Shown piece after piece: positions 16,109 through 21,987 of a DNA stretch of 31,554 nucleotides. Numbering within the stretch: position 1 is the first letter of the stretch; the number at the start of each line of letters is the position of its first letter. Under the pieces are notes generated by a model. It was not told the origin of the DNA, did not search any database, and saw only the letters and a list, made by a program, of their open reading frames with translations. The translations under genes and the position numbers were made by a program. Source of the stretch: a virus; IMG/VR virus record IMGVR_UViG_3300006854_000041, positions 1 through 31,554 of that record, one strand, 5' to 3'.

Positions 16109-17397
16109 AAGAGGTTTCCCAAGTAACTGCGGCGTTCGTGGATCACGGCGGTTTGTATCTTCCGCTCGCCTTGAAATTAGGCGAGTCGTACAAACGCCTG
16201 CTCTACGTCGATCCGTGCGAGGTCGCGTTTCCCAAGGTCAACCAAGCCGTGATCGGCGACGGATTCGAGACCATCGAGCGGGTCAACAGCTTTTGGCCGC
16301 ACAAAAAGGAGATCGACCTGTTCATCTTTCCAGATAGCCAAGGTGGAGAACTTCAGAGAGAACTGTCCACCCAAGGCTTTCCAGTGTGGGGATCCTTCGA
16401 GGCTGAGAAATTGGAACTCTCCCGGGAGTACTTCCACAAAATACTCAAAGACGTTGGGCTGGAAGTCCCAACCTTCGAGCGCGTGAAAGGAATTTCCGGC
16501 CTACGCGAACATGTGCGCGACAAGCAAGAGAAGTACATCAAAATCTCCAAGTTCCGTGGCTCCCTGGAAACATTCCACTGGAGATCATGGGCCGACGATT
16601 CCAACGTGCTCGACCTGTGGTCCGTGCGATTTGGTGGCGTGGCTGACAAGATTCCGTTCCTAGTGTTCGACGAGATTCCAACCGACATTGAAATCGGTGG
16701 TGACACCTACAACATTCTTGGGCAGTGGCCGAACGTGATGTGTGATGGTACTGAGGCCAAGGACAAGGGTTACATCGGGGCCTTCAAGGAAATGCGGGAC
16801 ATGCCAGAACAGACTCAGACGGTGATGGATGCCTTTGGTCCGGTCCTGGGAAAGTTGGGGATGAAAAATTTTTGGTCGATGGAGATCCGTGTGACTGGAG
16901 ACAAGGCGTATTTCATAGATAGCACGCCAAGGGGGCCGTTGCCGGGCACCGGATCCCAGATGGAACTATACGGCAACCTTCCTGAGATTATCCTCGCCGG
17001 CTCGCACGGAGAACTTGTGGATCCTGATCCCGCCGCGTTCTTTTCGGCTGAGTGCATCCTGACCATGAAGGGCGACAAGGAACTCTGGGGAAGCCTGGAA
17101 GTTCCCAAGCCGCTCGAACGCTGGATGAAACTCGGCGGCGCTTGCAAAGTGGACGGGCGCCTGTGCTTCCCGCCGGATGACTCGCACGCGCAGGAAATCG
17201 GATGGCTAGTCGCGATTGGAGACTCTCCCCGCGAGACCATCAAAAAGATCCTGGGTTACGCCAAAGAGTTACCCAGCGGCGTGACAGCCGCGACCGAATC
17301 ACTCGTGGACATCCTCAAGGAAATCGAGTCCGCGAAAGAGGAAGGGATCGTGATGACAGAACAGAAAATGCCCACACCAGCGGAGGTGGTTGAATAA
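16105..17397 (+). CDS. ATP-grasp-like protein (PurD-like), tentative
   Basis: A 430-residue protein. I place the start at ATG 16105, overlapping the upstream stop, not at 16051. The order of elements fits ATP-grasp ligases: an N-terminal pre-ATP domain; a linker with ELSREYFHKILKDVGLEVPT; a lysine strand YIKISKFRG that would contact ATP; and late elements FWSMEIRVTGDKAYFIDSTPRG that resemble the metal-binding Glu/Asn strand region. Known members join a carboxylate to an amine. A role in nucleotide, peptide or glycan modification is open. I see no complete signature, so the fold call is moderate and the reaction unknown. Confidence 0.5.
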   Translation: MKEVSQVTAAFVDHGGLYLPLALKLGESYKRLLYVDPCEVAFPKVNQAVIGDGFETIERVNSFWPHKKEIDLFIFPDSQGGELQRELSTQGFPVWGSFEAEKLELSREYFHKILKDVGLEVPTFERVKGISGLREHVRDKQEKYIKISKFRGSLETFHWRSWADDSNVLDLWSVRFGGVADKIPFLVFDEIPTDIEIGGDTYNILGQWPNVMCDGTEAKDKGYIGAFKEMRDMPEQTQTVMDAFGPVLGKLGMKNFWSMEIRVTGDKAYFIDSTPRGPLPGTGSQMELYGNLPEIILAGSHGELVDPDPAAFFSAECILTMKGDKELWGSLEVPKPLERWMKLGGACKVDGRLCFPPDDSHAQEIGWLVAIGDSPRETIKKILGYAKELPSGVTAATESLVDILKEIESAKEEGIVMTEQKMPTPAEVVE

Positions 17398-17490
17398 ATA
17401 AAAACCAAACCATGCCGTGGCCCACCGGAGCTTGCCGCTGCAAACTGCACCTCACCGGAACTTTGTTAGCCACTGCTTAAAATCATAGCA

Positions 17491-17709
17491 ATGAACTCTG
17501 AACTTGAAAAGTTAAATTACCCTCAGATTCCAAAGAAAATTGAGGAGGATGCCGTGACGAGATCGATAAAAAAAGCCGATGCTTTCAGTAAACCAGGAGT
17601 TGACAGGCCTGCCAACAAGGGCACGCGATTTCGCCCGATGCAGTACAAACGTCCACCCGGACGGCCTCGGACTCGCAAGCGAGATCCGCGAGAAGTTCGA
17701 TTTTACTGA
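17491..17709 (+). CDS. Small basic protein of unknown function
   Basis: A 72-residue basic protein with a Pro/Arg-rich tail (PPGRPRTRKRDPRE) like an AT-hook or unstructured nucleic-acid-binding tail. It is preceded by a 93-base gap after the ATP-grasp-like gene that holds only a 22-codon reading frame. No family is recognised. Confidence 0.5.
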   Translation: MNSELEKLNYPQIPKKIEEDAVTRSIKKADAFSKPGVDRPANKGTRFRPMQYKRPPGRPRTRKRDPREVRFY

Positions 17710-17711
17710 GT

Positions 17712-17936
17712 ATGATAATTCGGTTTAGAAAAACGTGGATAGCCTTTGAGCGGTACAGGTTGGCTGGATTCTTCAGCGTGCGGTGGCCATCTTCGAGGTT
17801 TACCCAAGTTGAAATAATGATCTCAAAGCGTGGGATTACAATATCAAACAACATCGGCGGTCAGCTCGGACCCGAAAGGCTGTCCCATGGTGTTTATTGG
17901 AGTGATTTTCTCAAATACGGGGTGAGATTCCATTAA
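17712..17936 (+). CDS. Small protein of unknown function
   Basis: A 74-residue protein that starts two bases after the previous stop. It is basic, with several aromatic residues, and has no clear motif. It is supported mainly by tight packing between two other genes in the same direction. Confidence 0.4.
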   Translation: MIIRFRKTWIAFERYRLAGFFSVRWPSSRFTQVEIMISKRGITISNNIGGQLGPERLSHGVYWSDFLKYGVRFH

Positions 17937-17939
17937 TCT

Positions 17940-18218
17940 ATGCCACTACGCACCGCCCGAGAAGCCTTTCTTGTCCACCCAGACAAGGCGCAATTCGCAA
18001 CGTTGGCCGACAACAAGGCGTTCGACGCGGCGGCCGAGTACGCGCTTCTGGCCTACATCGAAGAACTTCCGAACACAGATTCGGACCCGAATGGTGCTTG
18101 GACCCAACACGCCAAGGTCATGGGCGCGCGCCGAGTCTTGGAAATTCTCCGCGTGCTTCACATTCCCGTTGAACCTCCGCCTCGTTTCAAACCACCAACG
18201 CTCAAGCCTCCTTCATAG
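17940..18218 (+). CDS. Small head-region protein of unknown function
   Basis: A 92-residue protein. It is largely helical, with a central VMGARRVLEILRVLHIP, and ends in a Pro-rich tail. It lies three bases after one gene and three bases before the scaffold-like gene, as is usual for small head-assembly accessories. Confidence 0.55.
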   Translation: MPLRTAREAFLVHPDKAQFATLADNKAFDAAAEYALLAYIEELPNTDSDPNGAWTQHAKVMGARRVLEILRVLHIPVEPPPRFKPPTLKPPS

Positions 18219-18221
18219 CCT

Positions 18222-19496
18222 ATGCCTACAGCACCACCACCAGCACCAGCCAAACCCGCCGCTATAGCCCCTACTCCTTCCGCACCGGCGCCAGCGCCGA
18301 AGCCAGCACCAACACCGCGTCCAGTAGTCGTCCCCAAGGAAAAACCACCCGAGGATTACATGGGTGACGCCGCCGCTGAGCTGGACGCGCTAGCCGCTGA
18401 CGAACCACCACCTAAGCCAGCAGCCAAACCCAAGGCGACAGCTAAGCCTGGAGAGGAACCTCCGAAACCTGCCTCGGTTGCCAAACCCGGCGATAAGCCC
18501 GCTGAGGCTACCCCGCCGGCCGCTGACCCTGACGAGCCGGTGAAGATCAACGATCTCCGCACCACCTACCGCGAACTAAAGAAAAAGGTCCAAACTGAGT
18601 ACGAGCCTAAGCTGCAGCAAGTTGCCACGCTCGAAGCCCGCATCAAAGAACTCGAAGGCGCCAATCCGCCGGAAGTGAAGATCCTTCAGGAAAAGCTGAC
18701 GGCGGCCGAGTCGAGGCGGAATGAGCTTGAGGAAAAGGTGGCTCTGTTCGACTACCGGCAGACTTCTGAGTTCCTTGAGAAGCATCAAAAGCCTTACCTG
18801 CAACAGTGGGCGCGCGCTCGCAAAGACCTAGCGGAAATCTCCGTCGAGCTTCCGAACGGCGAGTCTCGTGTCGCCAACGATCAGGATCTTGTTGAACTTC
18901 TCAACCTTCCACTCGGCAGGGCACAGCTTGAGGCCAATAAGAAGTTTGGAGACCTTGCCGATGCCATGATGCGCCACCGCGAGAGAATCCTAGATCTCGT
19001 TGATAAGCAGGACGAAGCTGTTGCGGAGGCCACGAAGCGGGCGATGGAGAAAACCAAGCTGGATCCCGTCCAAGCCAAAGCCAACGCCGAGCGCGTCGCC
19101 AAGGACTGGACAGCGGCCAACACCGCGATCGTCGAGAAATGGCCTAAGATGTTCGGTAAGATAGACGATGACCCGGATGGCAACGCGCTACTCGAGAAGG
19201 GCCTAGCCTTAGCTGACCGACTGTTCTCCCCGACACCGGACACGCAGCCTAAGAACGAGGCGGAGGCCTTGCGCCTACACGCGATGATCCGCCAGAAGGT
19301 TGCCAACCACGATCGCCTTGCTCTGTGGCACAAAAGAGACCTCGCCACGATTGCTGAACTCCGAGCCGCGCTCGACGAGTACGAGAAATCGGATCCCAAC
19401 GGCGGCCTGGGTGGCGGACCTAGCGGCGGCGGTACTGGAGGGTTCCTTGAGGACGCCAACGCCGAACTTGATGCCCTCGACCGAAAGGGAACATGA
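18222..19496 (+). CDS. Scaffold-like head assembly protein
   Basis: A 424-residue low-complexity and coiled-coil protein. Residues 1-110 are dominated by Pro, Ala and Lys. About 115-280 is a long Glu/Lys/Leu-rich coiled coil (starting near TTYRELKKKVQTEYEPKLQQ). The C-terminus has a Gly-rich stretch and the acidic NAELDALDRKGT. An earlier AAAELDALAADE (about 49-60) echoes that end. This layout, upstream of the capsid gene, is typical of internal scaffolds that shape the prohead and are then removed. Alternatives are a minor virion protein. The stop overlaps the next ATG. Confidence 0.65.
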   Translation: MPTAPPPAPAKPAAIAPTPSAPAPAPKPAPTPRPVVVPKEKPPEDYMGDAAAELDALAADEPPPKPAAKPKATAKPGEEPPKPASVAKPGDKPAEATPPAADPDEPVKINDLRTTYRELKKKVQTEYEPKLQQVATLEARIKELEGANPPEVKILQEKLTAAESRRNELEEKVALFDYRQTSEFLEKHQKPYLQQWARARKDLAEISVELPNGESRVANDQDLVELLNLPLGRAQLEANKKFGDLADAMMRHRERILDLVDKQDEAVAEATKRAMEKTKLDPVQAKANAERVAKDWTAANTAIVEKWPKMFGKIDDDPDGNALLEKGLALADRLFSPTPDTQPKNEAEALRLHAMIRQKVANHDRLALWHKRDLATIAELRAALDEYEKSDPNGGLGGGPSGGGTGGFLEDANAELDALDRKGT

Positions 19497-19963
19497 ACCT
19501 CCGAAGTCTCAGCGCCAATCAACTCCTGAAGATTCTTAGGAAATTCCACAAGCGCGACCCGAGGCCGGCCGCCCAGGAATGGGCGCGACGCATTGAGAGC
19601 GGGCCGAAGAAGTCCTGCATCCCCAAGGCGAAGCTACGCCGGGCTGGGCTGATACCGAAGGTTGGTGATCTGGTGCAGGTAAAATCTCCGAAGTCTAAGG
19701 AGGAGTTTCCTGGGCTGATTGTATCTGACGGCGAGAGCTACTTTATGATCACTCGGCCTATCGAAACTGGCGAGGAGATAGGGGGAGAAGCTATCAATAA
19801 TGATCTACAAAACAAATGGTGGGCCGTGCGCTATCCGGACGGCAAAGTCAGGATCCCCATAGTTCTCTACCCAGAAAACACGTTCAAATGGTATCGAAGG
19901 GCGAAACATGCGAATCAAACCGTTGAAGGGAAAAGCCTTAATCCAACAGCTTCCGCCATCTGA
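19493..19963 (+). CDS. Hypothetical head-region protein
   Basis: A 156-residue basic protein. The first 60 residues are helical and Arg/Lys-rich; the rest seems to be a small beta-barrel-like domain (VGDLVQVKSPKSKEEFPGLI, then WWAVRYPDGKVRIPIVLYP). The ATG overlaps the scaffold stop, and the C-terminal 56 bases overlap the GroES gene in another frame. No family is recognised. Confidence 0.55.
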   Translation: MNLRSLSANQLLKILRKFHKRDPRPAAQEWARRIESGPKKSCIPKAKLRRAGLIPKVGDLVQVKSPKSKEEFPGLIVSDGESYFMITRPIETGEEIGGEAINNDLQNKWWAVRYPDGKVRIPIVLYPENTFKWYRRAKHANQTVEGKSLNPTASAI

Positions 19964-20222
19964 TAAAACCGATTCAGGATTATGGATTCCTGACGTTGCC
20001 AATGACACACCCCGTGGAGAAAAGGTCAAACCGATTCGAGGTCTCGTAAAAGAGATCGGTCCTTGGAGAACGGTGAAAAGTGGGCATTCGGTTATGCCTC
20101 ATATAAAAGTAGGAGACGAGGTGATCGCTACCGTTTACGGAGGTGTCAGGTTGGAGGATAGACTCGGAGATCGATTGCGCCTCGTGGATGTAGAAAGCAT
20201 TTTGGCGGTGATCGAGAGTTAA
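19908..20222 (+). CDS. GroES-like co-chaperonin
   Basis: A 104-residue protein matching Cpn10 in length and order. It starts IKPLKGKALIQQLPP (the usual PL-D-R-V-L-V strand), has the mobile-loop region SDKTDSGLWIP, then KPIRGLVKEIGP, KVGDEVIATVYGG and the C-terminal DVESILAVIE. GroES caps the GroEL folding chamber. Phages such as T4 (gp31) and others encode their own to fit large capsid proteins. Its place just before the capsid locus supports the same use. A purine-rich site (gaaggg) precedes the ATG by seven bases. No GroEL is present in the window, so it would work with host GroEL. Confidence 0.9.
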   Translation: MRIKPLKGKALIQQLPPSDKTDSGLWIPDVANDTPRGEKVKPIRGLVKEIGPWRTVKSGHSVMPHIKVGDEVIATVYGGVRLEDRLGDRLRLVDVESILAVIES

Positions 20223-20239
20223 CTCAATCACCGCCAAAA
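20200..20239. terminator. Long perfect hairpin at the 3' end of the pentamer array
   Basis: TTTTGGCGGTGAT (20200-20212) and ATCACCGCCAAAA (20227-20239) are a perfect 13-bp inverted repeat. The 14-base loop itself holds the 10-base palindrome GAGTTAACTC (20216-20225). It covers the GroES stop and the last pentamer of the minus-strand array. No T run follows on either strand, so it is not a classic rho-independent terminator. It could still end or protect transcripts arriving from both sides, or be a processing site. Confidence 0.6.
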
Positions 20240-20628
20240 CCACAGCGGTCCCAAACGTGCCCTACCGTTACCGACCGAACCCTAGACCACCAAGGCGAAC
20301 TCAATTAGTCCGGACCTAACCCTACCCGACCACGCCTTAGCGAACCTTTCCGAAACTAACCCGAGCAGACCGTGCCTATCCTAACCCTTCACAACCAGAC
20401 CTGACCAAACCGTGCCTGAGAGTACCCAAGCACAACATTGCGCACCCGACTACTCCTTGCCCGAGCCTGCCTTTCCCAATCATAGACTGCCTAACCGGCC
20501 TTTCGGCCCGAACCATACCGCACCGCGCCCCACATAACCGGACCGGAGCTTAGCGAACCAAGACTCTACCCGCCGCACAGCGTCCTACCAAGACCGAGCA
20601 CACCTGAACCCTCCATGCCACAGAGTAC
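20236..20628 (-). ncRNA. Degenerate GGTNN pentamer array, putative structured or guide-like RNA
   Basis: A 393-base stretch without an open frame. Read on the minus strand it has a strict five-base period. In block 1 (20628 to 20509) I count 21 of 24 pentamers with G at position 5; in block 2 (20495 to 20236), 44 of 52. Positions 1 and 2 are mostly G and T (about two thirds each), so the register gives GGTNN with two freely varying bases. The two blocks are separated by the 13-base hairpin segment at 20496-20508, which resets the phase by three bases. Some words recur (GGTTCGCTAAG twice, GGCACGG twice, GGGTACTCT twice), but the units are not copies of one another. A five-base period cannot be coding. 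It starts 25 bases after the stop of the RAMP-like gene on the same strand and is very likely part of the same transcript. It does not match any RNA family I know. Confidence 0.75.
20496..20510 (-). ncRNA. Central GAAA-tetraloop hairpin of the array
   Basis: On the minus strand the sequence is GGCC-GAAA-GGCC, a four-base GC stem closed by a GNRA tetraloop. The tetraloop forms only on the minus strand, which points to a minus-strand RNA. It lies between the two pentamer blocks. The 18 bases around it (20496-20513) recur exactly on the + strand in the capsid gene leader at 22650-22667. Confidence 0.65.
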
Positions 20629-20647
20629 CCTGGCTTTACGAGCCAGG
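20629..20647 (-). ncRNA. Hairpin between the RAMP-like gene and the array
   Basis: CCTGGCT (20629-20635) and AGCCAGG (20641-20647) pair perfectly across a five-base loop. It sits exactly between the stop of the RAMP-like gene and the first pentamer. There is no T run on the minus strand, so read-through into the array is expected. It may mark the 5' boundary of a processed RNA. Confidence 0.6.
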
Positions 20648-20652
20648 CCATG

Positions 20653-21282
20653 TTACAGATCGAGAATTTCAAACTTCACGACCTGAAATCTTCCAAACGT
20701 TGGACGAAAATCACCAACGCCAATCAGCTTACCAGCCTGCCCGATGACCTCGTTTAACAGTGTGGGAGAGACGTACTCCGGCAAGTTCACTTGAAGCTGG
20801 ATTGTCGCCGTCCAGCCAGCTTTGACCGCTGGCCGAGTTCTTGTGATGGCATTACGCTGGATGCACACCCTGCGTTTGTCCTCGTAGTCCCATTTTTTAA
20901 CTCCAAGTGATGCCAAGTTAGTGATCGACACCACGGCAGCTTTGAACAAGTCGGCCGCCGATTTTCTAGGACTGCGCGGATCCTGACGAAACTTCGCGGC
21001 GGCGATCAGGCTCATGCGTAGGTACTCTCCCGGGATGGCCAATTCACCTTTCTCGTTACGGTAAACGTAGCTCTCGATGTCGTCGGACTTTTTCGCAGCA
21101 CTGCCCTTCTTGGCCTTGCTCTTTTCTTCTACCGCCTCGCAATTCCACCGATGAAACAGGAGATCCGCACTTCCTTCGATCGTAACCTCTGCTATGTACG
21201 GTATCTCCATTTCTACCAGTTCTTTAGCTCCATTAGTTGGCGATTCCCCTCCAATTTCCGTCTGTCTTGATACTGCCTTCAT
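20653..21282 (-). CDS. Orphan RAMP/Cas7-like phage protein
   Basis: A 209-residue protein. I place the start at ATG 21282 because it has a good ribosome site (ggaaagg, 6 bases before) and because the extra 47 residues of the longest frame look unnatural. Elements in order: a strand AEVTIEGSADLLFHRW (31-46); a Lys-rich loop (52-66); YVYRNEKGELAIPGEYLRMSL (72-92); an Arg-rich helix segment FRQDPRSPRKSAADLFKA (98-115); TRTRPAVKAGW (147-157); a strand (158-168); and the Gly/Arg loop GVGDFRPTFGRF (188-199) before the last strand. I recognise this as a family common in phages but unannotated. The strand-helix order and the C-terminal Gly-rich loop recall RRM-fold RAMP proteins such as Cas7, which coat RNA at a regular spacing. 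That fold is inference. The neighbouring minus-strand pentamer array is its likely binding partner. No other Cas gene is present. Confidence 0.65.
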   Translation of the reverse strand: MKAVSRQTEIGGESPTNGAKELVEMEIPYIAEVTIEGSADLLFHRWNCEAVEEKSKAKKGSAAKKSDDIESYVYRNEKGELAIPGEYLRMSLIAAAKFRQDPRSPRKSAADLFKAAVVSITNLASLGVKKWDYEDKRRVCIQRNAITRTRPAVKAGWTATIQLQVNLPEYVSPTLLNEVIGQAGKLIGVGDFRPTFGRFQVVKFEILDL

Positions 21283-21495
21283 TGTGACCTTTCCACGCCC
21301 CAGCACGCCGCGCCTAAGCAAAGCCGATCCTGCCGCTTCGAAGCTCGCCGTGATTTGGGCAAGCACCCGCCCGCCGCGGTGTAGCCAACGCCGGGAGGCG
21401 TTGCCGACAACGAACGAGTGCAAAATGTTTGGTTTAACTTCATCCGGCTACAACGGACTGGTGCCATATTGACCTTAATCAGAATGGAAGGCAAG

Positions 21496-21523
21496 TTGAT
21501 TTCCTGAACTTTTCAGCGATACT
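21496..21523 (+). promoter_or_regulatory. Possible promoter with a dyad operator in the spacer
   Basis: TTGATT, a 16-base spacer, then GATACT fit a sigma-70 promoter moderately well. The spacer holds the inverted repeat CTGAA-CTT-TTCAG. Transcription would start near 21530 and reach the terminator at 21586, giving an RNA of about 57 bases. Confidence 0.35.
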
Positions 21524-21553
21524 CAGATCACTTCGTAGAAGTTTAGGATTGGT

Positions 21554-21586
21554 CCCCGCCGGTTACGAGTCCGGCGGGGTTTTTTA
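21554..21586 (+). terminator. Rho-independent terminator, + strand
   Basis: CCCCGCCGG (21554-21562) and CCGGCGGGG (21571-21579) form a perfect 9-bp GC-rich stem with an 8-base loop, followed directly by six T. It acts on the + strand only. It would stop either a short RNA from the promoter just upstream or read-through from the head genes across the minus-strand module. Confidence 0.9.
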
Positions 21587-21600
21587 TTTGGGCGGATGAG

Positions 21601-21762
21601 TTAGGCGGGGAAACCTTTTGCTTCGTCGGGAAATGCATCCACGTGGGCGAAAAGCTCCTTCATGATGTGGCGATCTACGTGCTCTCCAAATTTCTTTTGG
21701 TCTACGAACTTTCGACCGCATATAGGACATTTGATTGGTGACTTTTTAGGACTGGTTTTCAT
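21601..21762 (-). CDS. C2H2-type zinc-finger mini-protein
   Basis: A 53-residue protein read directly from the minus strand (ATG at 21762-21760, TAA at 21603-21601). After a basic start (MKTSPKKSPI) comes one classic C2H2 finger: CPIC (12-15), a 12-residue spacer KRF-type with Phe 19, then His 28 and His 32. The tail is acidic and Pro-containing. A single finger suggests a DNA-, RNA- or protein-binding adaptor. It lies 15 bases after the XRE gene on the same strand, so the two are probably one operon, with the RAMP-like gene further downstream. A purine-rich stretch (aaagaaag) lies 9-16 bases before the ATG. Confidence 0.7.
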   Translation of the reverse strand: MKTSPKKSPIKCPICGRKFVDQKKFGEHVDRHIMKELFAHVDAFPDEAKGFPA

Positions 21763-21777
21763 GTGTTGTTCTTTCTT

Positions 21778-21948
21778 TTATTGCGCCATGCGCCTCTTGA
21801 TTTCGGAAATGGATAATGCGTGCGGCACACTGTGGCCGGTCTCCCATCCTTCGTAAGTGCGGATATTCACCTCTAAGAACTCTGCGGCCTGCTTTTGAAG
21901 AAAACGTTTCGATCTTCTCCACTTTTTCAATTCAGTTTTGAATTTCAT
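21778..21948 (-). CDS. XRE/Cro-type repressor-like protein
   Basis: A 56-residue HTH protein starting at ATG 21948. The helix-turn-helix runs through LQKQAAEFLEVNIRTYEGWE (17-36), the form seen in Cro/C1-type and short antitoxin-like regulators. The longer frame to 22008 would cross the promoter region and overlap the divergent gene, so I reject it. The -10 box ends six bases before the ATG, so the message may be nearly leaderless. A perfect 11-base dyad lies inside the promoter, which suggests autorepression. Confidence 0.8.
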   Translation of the reverse strand: MKFKTELKKWRRSKRFLQKQAAEFLEVNIRTYEGWETGHSVPHALSISEIKRRMAQ

Positions 21949-21950
21949 AC

Positions 21951-21982
21951 TTGAACTATACTCGCAACTTGCGTAGTGTAAA
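21951..21982. promoter_or_regulatory. Overlapping divergent promoters with a shared operator
   Basis: Minus strand: TTTACA (21982-21977), 16 bases, TATAGT (21960-21955), reading into the XRE gene. Plus strand: TTGAAC (21951-21956), 17 bases, TAGTGT (21974-21979), reading into the HNH gene. The dyad CGCAA-C-TTGCG (21963-21973) lies in the spacer of both, so one bound dimer would block both. Confidence 0.65.
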
Positions 21983-21987
21983 GTTAA

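Larger units (their letters stand above)
21283..21600. other. Gene-free 318-base interval upstream of the RAMP-like gene
   Basis: No convincing gene is seen. It holds a CAACGCC-GGGA-GGCGTTG hairpin (21386-21403), whose loop is a GNRA loop on the + strand, a possible + strand promoter with a dyad in its spacer (21496-21523), a small hairpin (21530-21542) and a strong + strand terminator (21554-21586). It is therefore both the long leader of the RAMP-like gene and a possible source of a small antisense RNA. Confidence 0.5.

Noticed and set aside
17412-17480. 22-codon frame in the 93-base gap after the ATP-grasp-like gene
   Set aside because: It is too short, has no ribosome site and no hydrophobic or known motif.
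20236-20628. Pentamer array as a CRISPR or other repeat-spacer array
   Set aside because: There are no conserved repeats of 20-40 bases and no spacers. The period is five bases with degenerate units, so it is reported as a separate kind of array.
21283-21423. N-terminal extension of the RAMP-like gene to ATG 21423
   Set aside because: The extra 47 residues look non-natural (Arg/Gly/Ala-rich), and ATG 21282 has a good ribosome site.
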